Below, piece by piece: positions 22,499 through 36,036 of a DNA stretch of 64,000 bases. Position numbers and translations under genes: made by a program. The stretch covers positions 26,549,876-26,613,875 of the forward strand of contig NC_045142.1 of assembly GCF_008831285.2 (NCBI RefSeq), given 5' to 3'. The DNA comes from Nymphaea colorata. Taxonomy: Eukaryota; Streptophyta; Magnoliopsida; Nymphaeales; Nymphaeaceae. Each line of letters begins with the position of its first letter. The stretch's first letter is position 1. The notes beneath the pieces were generated by a model. It saw only the letters and a list, made by a program, of their open reading frames with translations. It was not told the DNA's origin and searched no databases.

Positions 22499-25400
22499 TT
22501 AAGTAGAATTTGAAGGCTTCCTATGATCTTGGCATGTTTGCATGGACCAGTCAGCTTCGTAAGATCGAGAATCTTGTGGCACAGTAACGGCGACCGATTC
22601 CTGCGGCTGCGACGCATATACATTCGAGGCCTCCAGAATTTCGCGGCGCACGCTTTCTTCGATCTCGTAAAGTTTCTGTGCTTGCAGTGCTGTGAGATAC
22701 AGGGCACACACAATGAACATGGCCGTTAACCCGAAGACTCCGGCAGCTGCAAAGAGTCCCGTCCTCATCACCAGGCAGTCCGTTCTAGCCCTTGCCCAGC
22801 CGTGTAGGTGCCCGGACTCCACAGCAATGCCGATCACAAGAATGACTTCCCCTACTGCAAAGCAGATCCTGCACCATAACCTCTCAAGAATTTTACATAA
22901 AGAATGGGGTGGCGGGATGTCAATTGTGAGTGTCAATGTAAAAATATATTTTAAAAGAGATTTCTTATTGTTTCGGCAGGTTGCCGATTTGATTCAAACA
23001 CTGATTTTGTGATTTGAAAATTTCATAACGTGGTATGATATTTTTCACTCGTGTATAAGCATGACAAGCTCCATTATCTAAGAGGCAAAAGAAGAGAACA
23101 TACCAGGTACCCATGAAGAAAAGCAATGCCTGCCATTTCATGCTCTTTGCTGTTGATGAGTATGACATCCACACCAGCAATGGTGGTCGCCCGGGGTTGG
23201 AATCGGAGGTCTTGGTAATGGCCGTCAGCAAGTATCCATGCTCCAGACCCATGGCAATGGCGAGCAGCAGCAGTGAGACTAGTGAACAGACGAATGGAGT
23301 CCTGCCACTCCCACTGTAGAGGCAGACCACCTTCCGCCCCTGCCCAAGTGCCATTTGTACCCATGTCACCTTCGGACAAGAACAACATTCAATCGAGTTA
23401 AAAAACAGGGGCCTTCACCACATGCTGTAGCCTGTATTATAACATCAGTAGAATTTTCAACATCTGCATCTAATGACTATCAATGGCTCCTGTTTTCGAC
23501 CATCGAGTTTTGATCATGCAGACTTGATTTTGCTATTAATCGAAGAAGCATTTTCTAGAGTACTCTTGCAGAGTTAAAAATTTGCTTTTGGTTGCAATAG
23601 AAGCAATAGGAAGTTCTATATTTTTTCAATTAATCAAAATAATCTAAGCAGTACTGTGTTTGGTAGATATCAATTCATCCTGTCGTTTTCTTTGGCCCCA
23701 TATCCAAAAGGGCAGGCTACCAACCATGACACACACACACAGAGAGAGAGAGAGATAAATAGAAAGCATTGGCAAGGTTAATGTTATGGGGCTACGTTGT
23801 TTTGATAAATTCACAATTTTAGAGCCTGAGAAATTCTACAATTTGAAGATTTTTCTTTAGATAAGAAAGTAATCTCTCCTCTCTCCTTTTATCATGTGGG
23901 GTTGCCAAAAAGGATAAAGGCCACGGATATCAGATTCCCTTTGCAGTGCCTCCATTTCCAAAAAGCAACAACATCAAGTGCCTTTATTGGGAATCTCTTC
24001 TTTGGGAGTTCACAAAAAACCTGCAAAATGGGTGCACATTGAGTGAAAGTGGAAAAGAACTATGTTTTGGAAAATCCATCCAATTCGTGGCTTTTCACTA
24101 CAATTGAAGGACAATTTTTGGTTAACTCGCAAACATGGGACGGAAATTCCCATTTCTCAAATCCCATACTCCCCAAAACCGACATAACCAATAGTTTAAA
24201 AATCTGGCGATTCTCTATAGCTAACTTACACAATTAGAAAACATATGTGTGTGTACGTCAGCAAAGAAAGCCCATTCTTTCGTGTTTGATAACTCATGCA
24301 CAACCACTTTCTTACCTATAAACAACTAAAATTTTGCTTTTTTTTAAAAAAATCTTTTGCCTATATTATATTATAAACCCCTCCCATCACTCTTACCAAC
24401 TTACTGACGTAAGACAAAAGATTCTTTAAATGAGTCAGAGCAAACGATAACACCCAGGGTGTATGACTGTGTTGTGCAAATTAGTTAGACACACTTCTTA
24501 CTGTCTAATAAAAAGGTCAAAACTCTCACCGTTCCCCCAATCTTTTAAGGTATTGACTTACTTTTAGTGCTTTGAATAAGGTGTCTGCATATTTGTGCAT
24601 CCTTTTTACAAGAAGTTTGCAACTTAGGGATTCAACCTGACCACCTACCAACCTCCACCCCACCCATTGTACCAACGCCCCTGATGCTACTTGCGGGTTC
24701 AAACTCAAACTGGATGCTTTCTCCTCACAAGAATAAGGTAGAAGTCAAAAGTAGGGAAAACTCAAACTGGATGCTTTCTCCTCACAAGAATAAGGTAGAA
24801 GTCAAAAGTAGGGAGGTGGCGAAATGACACAAGCGTTTTATGCCTTAGTCTAGAAGAAGTCTCTTTAGATGGTTTCTACCAAGTAAAATACAAAAAAAAA
24901 AAAAAAAAAGCAAATGTTGTGTGTGTATGTGTGGATTCAATTCACACACATATGCATTGGCCTATATCAAGCTCTACATGGAAAATTGAAAAGTCATAAT
25001 TCCCATTTGTCCGCAAAATAGGGGAACGTGGCGCGTGCTGAGGTCATTGAGTTCATCAATCGAACAAGCATTACACACATAAACTAAGAGTTTGTGTTAG
25101 GATAGCAGTTTGGTAGCCCACAAGGTGCACAACACCTTATGGTCAAGGGTTCCTTGGCAACCTAACTTTTCTTTTCTTTTGTCAAAAAATTGTGCTTGTT
25201 CATTTTGAAGTCCGACTCTCCAATGATCTTTTTGGATTTGAAACTCTACTTAAAGAAGATCTTATGTTTGATGCCAGTCAAGCCCTTTAGAATATAGCGA
25301 TTTTGATGCATTGCTCGTGAAATATGAACAAAACAAACACTTAGCAAACTCCACTTACAAGTCTTTTGGTGGGAAGAACATTCGGAGAGTGATCTGCTCC

Positions 25401-25721
25401 AAATATTATGGTATATTCATGAAACACTAAAACTACTACTGTTTCATGAACCTACCCTAACATTTGAGACAGATTCATCAGACACTCCCTGATTCTCTTT
25501 GCTACTAAACGACCTCTTAAAGATTGTATTTGTTATTTGATTTATAATTCACATACTTATATTACCTACTCAAGTTGGTAACCCTAAAACAAAGTCGCTA
25601 ACCAAACTAGAAACCTGAAAAGAAAGAAAAAAAAGTAAAAAAACTTTCCAGTCCTTCGTCATATCAATTCCATAAAGAATTTGATCACAAAGAGTTTTAC
25701 GGATCAGTGTCGTATATATAT

Positions 25722-25756
<35 letters not shown>

Positions 25757-27824
25757 AGTTGAAGTTTTTTAGAGTAATCAAACTTGAAAGGACAGTTTCA
25801 TTACTTCCAAATGATTCAAAACTTCAACATCATTCACTCATTGAAGTTTCAAGAAACTATTGAAAATGGAGACGTCTTTGACGTTTGACATACTACCAAA
25901 AAAGTGCTATTCCAATATTAGATGCGATTGAAACGAAAAAAAAAAGCCTAATTATCATTGGACGTCCACTTTCAGATTGCATCAACGACTTGACATTGTC
26001 ATCACAACCAGTTTCGAAGAACTTGTTTAATGCTTAAACCAGGTTTCTGACGCTATCATAGGAATCTTTTTGTTCAGATCTTAATGCCTTGATGATGCAC
26101 ATACCCAGCAGCTCAAGGCAGCACCTTCACCAACCATCACATATTAAAGTGGTCTAGTGTGATTGCCTAATTACTGTTTCAATCATAGTCACAACAAACT
26201 TTCTCCCGTTTTAAATGGTGGTAAGGTTTTTTTTAGTATAATAAAGTGAGCTTTAAAAATTTTTAAAAACAAATATGAATTAAAAGAAAAATTAGAAAAC
26301 GAAAAAAAACGGTTTGGCATTAAAAAACATGAAAAAATGAATAAACTAAACAATAAAAAAAAAACTGTTAAAAATGTGTTTTTTAAAGTTTTAGTTGCAT
26401 GTGCGTCTTCTTTACTATGGTTTGAATCTCCACTTATCTGATAATCCAAGTGCCCCTCCAGCCAAATTTTCTGGCTCGCAGTGTTGGTCTGTTTTGATCT
26501 TTATAACATCTGAGAAGTTCGGTCATCTAACATCAAGGACAGAAAATTTTTTTTTTTTTGGAAAAATCTAGGGGTGGAGCCACGGGGTTTGGCAGCGCCT
26601 TGGCCCTTTTAAAAATTAAAAAAAAAATACATATACATTTAAAAAAATCTATTTTATCTTATATAAAAATTTTAAAAAATGATATTTCAATGCCTTCAAC
26701 TATAATTCACTCCCTTCACAAAAAATTCTTAGTTCTTGTCCCCCACGTCTGAGAAAATCATTAATGCACATAGTACATTTTGATGGAGGAGCAAGTGAAG
26801 CAAACGGGATTTAAGCCACGCCTACCATGAGTAAAATACTCAATTTAAATAGTTTTGAGAAAAAAATAGTGATTACAGCATTGGATTCAATGTCCTTGAA
26901 AGAAAAGAGAGAAACTACGGTTTTGAGGAAAAGTGGGGACGATGGTTCTAAAAACTTCTATAGGCGAGTTGACTAAACATACCAAGCAAGGAGGGAAGAT
27001 CAGTACAAACAAATCAAAGCATGACAACCGACAGGATCAAATTGCCAAACAAACAAAAAAATTATTGTAGAATACATACAAGACAGACCTATCAAACGCA
27101 GAACATGCAGAAGTGAAATAAGACGAAAAGAATCCGCAAGTTTAGGTTTAGCGATGGCAAATGTCGGCAAACGGCGGTGAGGAAGAAGACGAACTTGTAG
27201 ATGATACTAATATGAAATACCTCTTGCCAAAAGGAATACTCGTTTTTCTTTCTGTAGCTAAAGAGATCACCGATAAAGAGATCAGAAGAAACATATATGT
27301 AGAGAGAGAGAGAGAGAGAGAGCAATGTGCACACACACTTGAAAGAAATACAGAAGGCAGTGTCTTTCATTTGATCAGAACCGTGGGAGATGCTTCTTAT
27401 GGCCTACATAATAAACTGGGTGCATTGCGTTGGATTCGTCTTGAATAGAAAAGTTAAGATCTCAGTTGTTCAATTTTGAAGCAATCTCATTTCTCGGCAT
27501 CTCTTTAGAAGCCATATATTTTCTTAAGAAATGCCTAATCTAAAGTTAGTTTTATGACTGTGAAAGGCACCTCCGACGCATACGCAAGGGACTAAAACGA
27601 GAAAAGTGGGTGCAGGAAACCCGTTGCTCTGTATGTGTGTGTATAGAGAGAGAGAGAGAGAGAGAGAGAGTAGTTACCTCGCTTTTCATGGATTCAGCAG
27701 TGAGGCAGAAAACGAAGGAGGAGAGGCCGCAGAGGACACAGACCACCATGAGGGTGGTGCCGAATTTGCTTCCGAGGTCTGTTTTCCGGCGACTTGGTGT
27801 GAGGTCCGCATGTGTAACCGCCAT
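22499..27824 (-). CDS. DUF1218 family four-helix membrane protein (MWL-like)
   Basis: Three coding exons on the minus strand: 27824-27678, 23369-23104 and 22868-22499. They total 783 nt, 260 aa, with consistent phases. The N-terminus MAVTHADLTPSRRKTDLGSK is characteristic of one DUF1218 subgroup. It is followed by four hydrophobic segments: TTLMVVCVLCGLSSFVFCL, FVCSLVSLLLLAIAMG, ICFAVGEVILVIGIAV and TGLFAAAGVFGLTAMFIVCA. The C-terminus is polar and cytosolic-looking. Some family members (MODIFYING WALL LIGNIN) affect lignin in secondary walls, and the exact reaction is unknown. An in-frame upstream ATG at 27878 exists, but the family N-terminus supports 27824. Intron 1 is 4308 bp and harbours repeats; intron 2 is 235 bp. 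No coding damage is seen. Confidence 0.9.
24701..24814. repeat. Perfect 57-bp tandem duplication in DUF1218 intron 1
   Basis: The unit starting AAACTCAAACTGGATGCTTT occurs twice with a period of 57 bp and no visible mismatch, so it arose recently (replication slippage or strand repair). Confidence 0.95.
26569..26745. mobile_element. hAT-like MITE with GGAGCCA end (copy b), in DUF1218 intron 1
   Basis: It starts TAGGGGTGGAGCCACGGGG and shares with the 7577-7756 copy the sequence of AT-rich middle motifs CTTATATAAAAATTTT and AATGATATTTCAA. The right end is decayed and no target duplication is visible. It sits inside an intron and does not disrupt coding sequence. Confidence 0.55.
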
Positions 27825-29377
27825 TTTTTCCGGCCAGATGGCCTCTCGATTTGCAGACCGTCTTCGGCCGCCTCTCACCGATCGATAACAACCATCGTGT
27901 TCTTATGCATTCTTCGTCATCCAACAAGTAATAAAGAACCAAAGAGAGAGAGAGAATCCAATTTTGCCTTGCAACCGCAGCCTCATCTGGCGTACAAGAA
28001 ACGTATGCCCAATGCCTCCCTTCTCATATACATCTTGGATCAAGCTACCTGATCTGATCCATTCTCTCTAGGGGAAACCAGTATTTGGATCTTTGAAACG
28101 GGAAAATTGGGCCCATAAGGGCATTCTTCCGTCTGACTGGTCGGTTAGGTGACCCAAATGTCCATGTCGGAGGACCTGACCCGTATTCCTTTTGGATCCT
28201 TTGACCGTATTAGGTAGGAAGTTTGTGGGTTTGACGGTTCGGGATCTAGGATCCTGATTACTGCAATATTTTCAGAACTCAAAATCGGGTCCGTTAGTTT
28301 GACAAATTGATAATTGGCTGGATCGGTTTAGCAATCCAAACTCCCTTTCTCACCAAAATGTACAAGATAACACCCAATGCAAGTTGGATCTGGATCAAGG
28401 AATGCCTTTTACTTTACATTTCAGGATCCAAATTTTGCAAATCTTTCTAAGATAAGATGGATTTGCATTGGTTTTTGTAGTTCTTTAGATCCAGGCAATA
28501 CTGGTTGCACTTCAATTAGCATTTGATGCATTGGAACCAATTTCAAACCCATTTAATTTTCTAGGTTCGGTAAATAGCTCAATGCAAGGGATAGCCTCCT
28601 GGTATAGGCCAGTAAGAAACTGCTAACTGCAGCTATTCCCATGGCCAAGCAAATTATGTGGGATCACAACATCCAAAAATTAGAAAAACAGGAAGAAAAT
28701 ATTGAGGAAGATTAAAGACAAGTTCCCCAATAATGGTAAGGGCCAAGTCCAGCTTCAGAGCACGAAAGAGAAAAAGAAAGAAAGGAAAACAAAAGAACAA
28801 ACCACTACTAATTGACTACCGATGGTTATAATTATGATTGCCTGCATAATAGAGCAATTACATCTTCGGATTATTATCTTTTCCGCTTAACTTTGATTTA
28901 TCAAATGTCTTAAATAAGAAGGCTTGAACAAAGTGATCAAGGTTGAAAACGAACTTTCAAAACATGAGCACTAAATATGTATTTTGCTTTAATCCATCCT
29001 CATACTTAGGTCGCAAGATTATGAAACGGCGAGATCAACTGATAGTTGTCTGCAATCACAATAACAAGATGATCGGTTCTCTCTCTCTCTCTCTCTCTTT
29101 CAATATATATATAACTTGCATAAACCTAACCAATTGTCTTTTCTTTCTACAATTGAAGGCATATTGGACCAGATCTCTCTGTCTCCCTTGTTCCATCCAA
29201 ACGACCACGAGGATTGCCATCTCTACAAAGTTTATTCATTCCAATTTCTGTCAGAGGCTTCAATTAAAATCTAACTGTACATATTTTTTGAGATAGGCAT
29301 CTCCCTGTACATATTCACAAATTATGCCATCTGAAAGCTACAAGTTGTATAAGACTTGCTAAGATACGCAGGAAAAG
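27825..29377. other. Intergenic between the DUF1218 and CBP60 genes
   Basis: This holds the DUF1218 5' leader and promoter, within about 28.3-27.83 kb, and the CBP60 3' UTR, just below 29378. Short GA/TC microsatellites occur at about 27943 and 29080-29100. No further gene is seen; the plus-strand frames here lack family features. Confidence 0.55.
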
Positions 29378-32300
29378 TCAACATTGCAAAAATTTGAAGA
29401 CCCTCTCCCATTTTTTAGCAGCCACCCTCCTTTTAACAGCTGCATCCCTTTTAACAATAACTACCCAAATGAGAACAGCTCTCAACTTCAGCCAGCCCAA
29501 AGCAGCTTTATAGCTCTTGGACATACAGGGAGCAAAATCTGTTGACAGATGCCGCCAAGAGTCCACATGTCTGCCATGGAAATGCCAATTCTCTTGGCCC
29601 CAGTCACTTATCAAGGGCCGGTCATGTGAGGGAATCAGCAGGCCTTCAGGCACCAAGTTATGACACGGTTGGGAGGCGGAAAAGGGTGAGCATTGAGGCC
29701 CATCCAAGTTATCCTCGTGCTCTACGCTCTCTTCATTAGAGCCTCTCTCATACATGAAATTGCATTGTTGAAGTGGGTCATAGACTGGCCTGGTTGCAAG
29801 AATTTCCATATCAACTGAACTGGATGTGCTGCTGACGCTTGCTTTTTCATCCAACTGATCTACAAGTTCACATGGATTGAAAAATAGGCTCAGAACATGT
29901 AGAGTAAAATTTGACCCTCCCAAGGATTTCAGATGATTCAACCTGACCCAAAAATTCCAAACGATGTGTAAAAAAATGCTGGATTAAGTCAGAACAGGAC
30001 ACATGCAAAATGAATTTAAGTTGCCTGATTCAATGAGAAGTTCCACCTGTTTGTTGCTTAGTTTTGCAAAAAAATCAATGCAACTCAGCTTGAGAATACT
30101 AAACAGCATACTGAAACTTTCTTTTTTGGTAGTTTTTTTCTTAAGTTGAAAACAGAAAATAAATGTTACAGTTTTTTTTTTATTGTGCAAGAAAATACCA
30201 TGATATAGATGTCTCTGATCCACTCGGCTCCAAACTGGCCTTTGAATTTGACTTTGAACATAAAAAACTCAAGAAAAAGTCATGAACCTTAACCATGCAA
30301 CCAAGCTTGTTGACTGTGAAATCCTATACCTTGATATGGTCCAACTGTTGTCGTTTGAAAGCTCTGATTTTGAAAGCTGTGATTAGCTTCTTCAGCACGA
30401 GGAGCAGCATCAAGCATCCCCCTCTTCTGTGGCTCAGTTATACTTCGCCAATTTCTATATACTTCTTTTTTAATGTTGTCCACAATTTCCTGCCAGAGGA
30501 AAACAATTAAATACAAAAGGGTGATGAGTTGATAATGTGTGGGGCTTGGAAGTGAATAACAAAAATAATATGGTCCAGTTATGGATGAAAGCCTCGAACT
30601 CCATCCAGACAAACATGAATGTCCTTTACAAAACATACTGCTCAAAATAATGAAACAGTAATGGTGCACTAAAGAAAATGACACTATTTCAACAAAAACA
30701 AAAAAAGAGAAGTGACTTGGATTCATTCAGGTAGAAAGTAACTTTATAGAGCAGTAAATACCTGTTGACCAATGTCAAGGTCATGTATGGATTGGAGTTG
30801 TCCATCAGATAAAATTCCCATGACTTCATAGATGGAGTTGAACAGAAGCACAACTTGCTGATCAGTCCCAACAGCAATGGACAAGAAAATATCGTTGTTA
30901 ACATTGCATGTTCTTGCATGTGCAGCAGTTGAATCCCACTGCTTGTTTGACATTAAAAGTACCTGCAATTTAATGTGGTCAAGCAATAGAAAGAACCAAA
31001 AGATCAATCCAAAACAGAAATAGCTAGACCAGGAAAAGAAACTGTGATTAGGCACTTACATTTCGTAGTCCCTCAGGGTACACAACCAAGTGCCTCAGGA
31101 ATTCTTCAACAGTGTTAATCCCCTTATCTGCCAGCCTTTGATGGAAGATGCCACCTTTCATGATGTTCTCCAGACGCCAAACCTCATCTTTTAGTATCGG
31201 AGGATAGTGCTTCCTATAGGCTGCATTTTTGTCGTGGAAAATCTTAATAAGTATTCAAGGTCCTTGTGCTTGGAGGCAATAATCATAATAGTATTATCAC
31301 TAGCATCACATAGTAAGATGACGCTGATATTTTTACAAGAAAATTGCATGAAATCTTCATATTTTTCAGAATTAAAGAAGTCAATATCCTGCTGGATAGA
31401 TTCCTTAGTGACAGCAACTCATTTGTAAAGCAATACAGGAAAGGTTTTAATTTTATGTGTTAGAGTAAAGAGCTAACCACATGCAGATACCATTATTTAT
31501 GGCACATCTAGAAAAGAACCTTATAGGATAACTTGGAGTGGTCAAGGATAGTCCCTCTAATTGATAAGAAAAAAAAAGCTCAATGAAGTCCTTTAAACAG
31601 CAGAAAACTTCCTAATGAACATAATAGATCACCTAAAACTTCCTAATGAACATAATAAGCATATTAGGAAGAACCAAATATCTTGCTAGCAAGCACAAGA
31701 GGAGCAAGCAAATTAATGAGAATGCAACAACAGAATGATGTCATCAATATTACAGCTCCATTCTTGATCTACCCATATGGACTGGTATGTAAAACTCTTG
31801 GTTCATCATTATGATATAATTAGTTTCCAATCAAAGGTTCACTGTTTCACAAATATTAAATTAGTACCACGTCATTTGATGCAACTGAGATTTTGGCCCA
31901 TAGCAGGTTGATTAGATTCTAGCTCACTAGGTTGCTTCATTAATCAGTATGAAATTTTTGAACTTTAAAATGGTTGGGAGGAGAATTTCACTTACATTCT
32001 CCACGATGATCTTTAACAGGAAAGGCTTCAGTTTTTGCTTCCCTTATTCTTTCCACAGTACGACTGTCATGCAGGACTCTGGCACCCAGCCGGAATTTGC
32101 GGCTAGGCATCCAGCACGAATTGTCAGTGATATTGAGATCTGCAACACTGCCAACCCCATTTCTCAGAGAAATTATAGTATCTCCTATCAACAGGGGTCT
32201 TTTTCCTTCCCTTTCACGTACTACACTAGTAATGAAGTCTTCCTCAGTCCAATCTTCCTGATCATCACTTGCAAATTCGCCCCGGAGGATAAGGATTTCA

Positions 32301-33767
32301 ACCTTGAGTGAAGATAAAGGACCAGAATTGACAACCATTCCAGACGAGTCAAGAATGACAATTTGAATGGCTTTTCCACCATCCATTTTGATTCTGCTAC
32401 CCGTGAATATTGGATGACACAATTTATCATTAAAATGCAACCGGAATCTTCTCCTTTCAGACCCCTCAATCTGCCTTTCTGGAAACCTAGAACAAATTGA
32501 AAAGAAACGGTTACAATTAGTATCACAAAAACAATAATGCTGAATCTCCTCCACCCCCCACCCCCCAAAAAAAAAAACGGAATATCACGCATATGCCTCC
32601 GTGTACGTGAAACTGCAAAACCACATGCAGCTGCTGCATCCACAGATGGAAATGTCCAATCACTGGATGAGCACTCACAAGTCACCAATAATTCAAAGCA
32701 GCCTTCATATAATTCAACTAATGACCAGAAAAATTAAAGAGAATTCATAACCAATTCAGTGATGGATGCCTTAGGGACCCTCAAACATAAAGCATTCTGT
32801 ATAACACTTGGTAAACTTCAAGAATGAAATCCAAAGCAGGTGTCATGAGCAAAGTAGGGGTGCTGAGTGAGCATCACATTAAATATTAAGTGCAGTGAAT
32901 AGTCAAAACTTTTTCTTTTCTATCAGGAGAAAGAGAAAAAGCAAGACTATGGAGGAAGTAAACTATCCAAGAACTGCCTACAGGGATGGATTGGTGGACA
33001 AATTGACACGACAGATCTTTTAATCTCACCTGTAAATCTTGTGGTTATAGAGCACCAACTTACGTTCCACCTCTTCTCGCACCTGAAAACATATTTAATA
33101 GAAACTTGCTCAAAAGACCGAAAATTTGAGGGTATACCTCTGACAGAAAATAACTGTTGGAAATAAGACGATGAAACTTGAGGATAGGCAATTACTATAC
33201 CTAAGAAAGGACTTTCTGGAAAAGAAATGGGAAAAAGAGAGAAGAATTTGATGCAGTTTTCTTGTAGCAACAAGGTCTGTTACAAGGATAACAAGGACCT
33301 TCAAAAAACTTACTCAGCTAGGGGAATTTTTCCTGACAGTTACAGGGGAAAATTAAAGAAAAAGTGGACTGAATATGTGAACATCAGGTTTGGGGTTAAG
33401 ATAGACTCTTAACATGTGTACTTGAACCTAAGTTCCAGAAAGGTTAACGTATGTCAATATGAACTGCTATAAATTAACCTGTTAGGAGAAGTACCCTCAC
33501 ATGCATGAAGTAAACAGCCACACTCACCAATTTGCGGAAAAAGTTCTCTAGTATTCTCTGGTCTGTTTCACTTAGAGCACTGCAAACAAGAGGAGACATT
33601 CAAATTTCAAAGCCTGTACCTAAGCATCACAAATAACTGAACAGAAAAAACAGAGCAAATATCTACTACACATACAGTGAGGGAGCATGAAGTCGTGGAC
33701 GTTTGGAGCAACAAGCAGGACATAGAGACCCATCCTCCTCTGTATCAAGGATCCGCTTGTCAACCAT
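29378..33767 (-). CDS. Calmodulin-binding protein 60 (CBP60/SARD1 family)
   Basis: Eight coding exons on the minus strand: 33767-33676, 33579-33528, 33082-33030, 32486-31996, 31220-31060, 30962-30762, 30489-30330, 29859-29378. They total 1692 nt, 563 aa, with matching phases. CBP60 proteins are plant-specific nuclear DNA-binding factors linked to calcium signalling and immunity. The N-terminus [13 protein letters not shown] and KRPR patch are typical. The conserved core, about residues 65-345, includes [72 protein letters not shown] and [15 protein letters not shown]. The C-terminus has a Trp/Arg-rich amphipathic stretch ([20 protein letters not shown]) of the type that binds calmodulin in CBP60a-f. 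The upstream frame is open to the splice acceptor at 33838, but 33767 is the only Met. It looks intact; which paralogue it is cannot be decided. Confidence 0.93.
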
Positions 33768-35250
33768 TTCAGATATCAGAGAAGCAAAAGTTTGAGATTT
33801 TCCTTTTTCCCACCAAAGAATAATTTGTGGCAGAAAGGCTGAAGATATGAACCCAATAAAGCTAGAGACAACTAATTACAAGACTAAGGTAGAGATGGTG
33901 GGTTGTGGTTTAAAAGCAATTTCCATGCTTCCACAAGTACTAGGTTGAGAAAAATCAGGGCAGCCCACAAACTATCCCTCAGCAGAAGCCGAATAGGGCA
34001 TCTGGACAAAAACTACCGATAAAAACTCAAACCCCATAAAATGAAGCACAGATGTGCAAGATCCAAACTTATTTTTGCAAGACAATGAGATTGTAACCAA
34101 GATGAACCCAAGACAGAGGAATAAACCCAAGGACAGCGGAAGTTATTCAGGGACCTGATACTTTCAATAGTTTGCAAGGCATCACATCTGCAACAAGCAA
34201 AATGGACGTACCTTACACTCTCAATGCTAGAAAAAACAGGTATAGAAAGTATAAAAGCCAATCCCTAATCGAATTCTACACCAGAAGGCAACTACTCTTG
34301 ATAGGTAATTGTCCTAGACTTCGAAACTCCAACATGCATGAAACAAACACTGACATAAACGGTTTAAACCAGAAAGACGTCACCACTATGGAAAAAAGGA
34401 CCACAAACTGATCAAGAACTCAGCCGTAAACCACGCCAACCCCCACAACTGACGACGAACTAGAAAATTCAACGCTGCCCACTAATACCAAGATCAAAGT
34501 ACAGGCTTCGACCTCAAAACAATCAGGAGAAACAGACGAGGAGACACTAAGTAGCTCTTTAACAGTTACAGAACGCGAAGATAACCTCAATACCAGAATG
34601 ACTAAAAATGGAAGTCAGAAACATCTATTTATACAACTATTTGCTCAAGTATTCCAACCAGAATACAGAAGCAGTGACGGAAGGAGATCCAATTAATAAA
34701 TGTTGAAACAGAAAGTTCCTCGAAGTTTACACCAGGATGAGGGTCATGGGGGAGCCGAGTAACCCGTAAAAGGATTAAGAAGAAGGAAGAGGAGGTGAAG
34801 AAAGAAGAAGAAGGTGGAAACCCTAGGAGAATAATTTTTAGCGCCGGAATCGAATCGCCATTTATTCTGCTCTTATTTTTTACATGCCGCGGCACAAAAC
34901 TAAATCAGAAAGACACGGAATTAGAGTGACTGAGATCTTGTGGATACGAATTTCTAAGAAGATCCAACGAGGAATAAAATACAGGAATTTGAATTTACGG
35001 ACTCGAACGACTAAACGAATAACGCCCACACAGCAAAATATGAGGAAAAAAGGGAGGGGTGGTGAGGGAAAGAGAGAAAATTTTTACCTTTTAGAGAAGA
35101 AATTTGCAGGAAGGATCGTCGAAGGAAGACTCTCAGAAATTTCCTTCTGCTCCCCTTTTTGTCCCCATTCCTTCCTCTTTTCCTCTCCCCATCTTTTCTC
35201 TCTCTTTTCCATTTTCCAATTTTTATTTCGGAGAGGAGGAGAGAATGAAA
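33768..35250 (-). promoter_or_regulatory. CBP60 5' UTR with probable leader intron, and promoter
   Basis: A TTCAG acceptor just above 33838 and a GTAAAA donor whose exon ends at 35088 (preceded by TCTAAAAG) would define a 1.25-kb intron in the 5' UTR. The leader exon lies at about 35088-35240 and is rich in GA/TC. No long coding frame lies in the interval. The transcription start is probably near 35240-35330, next to a CG-rich patch. This is inference from splice-site quality, with no transcript data. Confidence 0.5.
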
Positions 35251-35573
35251 AGCGATGTCGCCATCCAGAAGTCAGCAACGCGCTCCCGCGGAGGAGGAGG
35301 AGGAAAGAACTCCCCAACGTTCAAAAACTCCGCGGGCTTCGGATCGAACCTTACGCGACTGGATCTTAGATCCCGATCCAAATCAAACTCGTTTTTTCCT
35401 CGTATAATTAAAATTGCTGAAGACATGGTCAATGATAATTGAGTCATGCCACACTCCTCAAAGAAGCATTAAGAAAGTAATTCTTACTAAACAGAAACAA
35501 ATTTTATACACATTAAGATAGAGATGATGACCAAAGCATAGAGGAATTGAATTCTTCCAGTCATCCTTCCATC

Positions 35574-35742
35574 CAGTGGCGGAGCCAAAAATTTGTTGGA
35601 AGGTCATTGATTCACAGTCTTCGGGACACTTACATATATAACAAAGTAAATATTTGAAGACCTTGATGTAAAAATCAAAGAAAATTAAAGATTTAGTATG
35701 GACAACTGCATACACCAGCCTATATATGTGGCTCTGCTACTG
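35574..35742. mobile_element. hAT MITE with CAGTGGCGGAGCCA ends and 8-bp TSD (copy e)
   Basis: The left end is CAGTGGCGGAGCCA, and the right end reverse-complements to CAGTAGCAGAGCCA (12 of 14 identical). The flanking octamers CTTCCATC (35566-35573) and CCTCTATC (35743-35750) match at 6 of 8. It is 169 bp long and non-coding. It sits about 0.3-0.5 kb upstream of the probable CBP60 transcription start. Confidence 0.85.
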
Positions 35743-36036
35743 CCTCTATCCGACTTCTCACACACACAGCTGGATGCCTTTGTGAATAGTTTGCCAAAAC
35801 ATAATTAGTTTTTGATAAATGTGAAAAGTTTATATAGACTCACCCATGTTGGTGTGCCACAAGAAGTTGATGCCCCATGTTGCAACCCCAGTCCTATAAA
35901 TTGAACTCTTTGAGTTGTATGAATTTGAAGAGCATGTTTGATAGCCTCGAATATCATATCAAATGTTTTTATGAAACCTGAGACCTACGATTCAAAGAAA
36001 CAATGAATTTCACCATGGATCTCATATCCACATTAA

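Noticed and set aside
24701..24814. CRISPR-like direct repeats
   Set aside because: There are only two adjacent copies without spacers in a plant intron, so it is a simple tandem duplication.
27161..27448. A 95-codon plus-strand frame starting MSANGGEEEDEL
   Set aside because: It lies within the DUF1218 intron, runs through a GA microsatellite (ERERERE), and has no family support.
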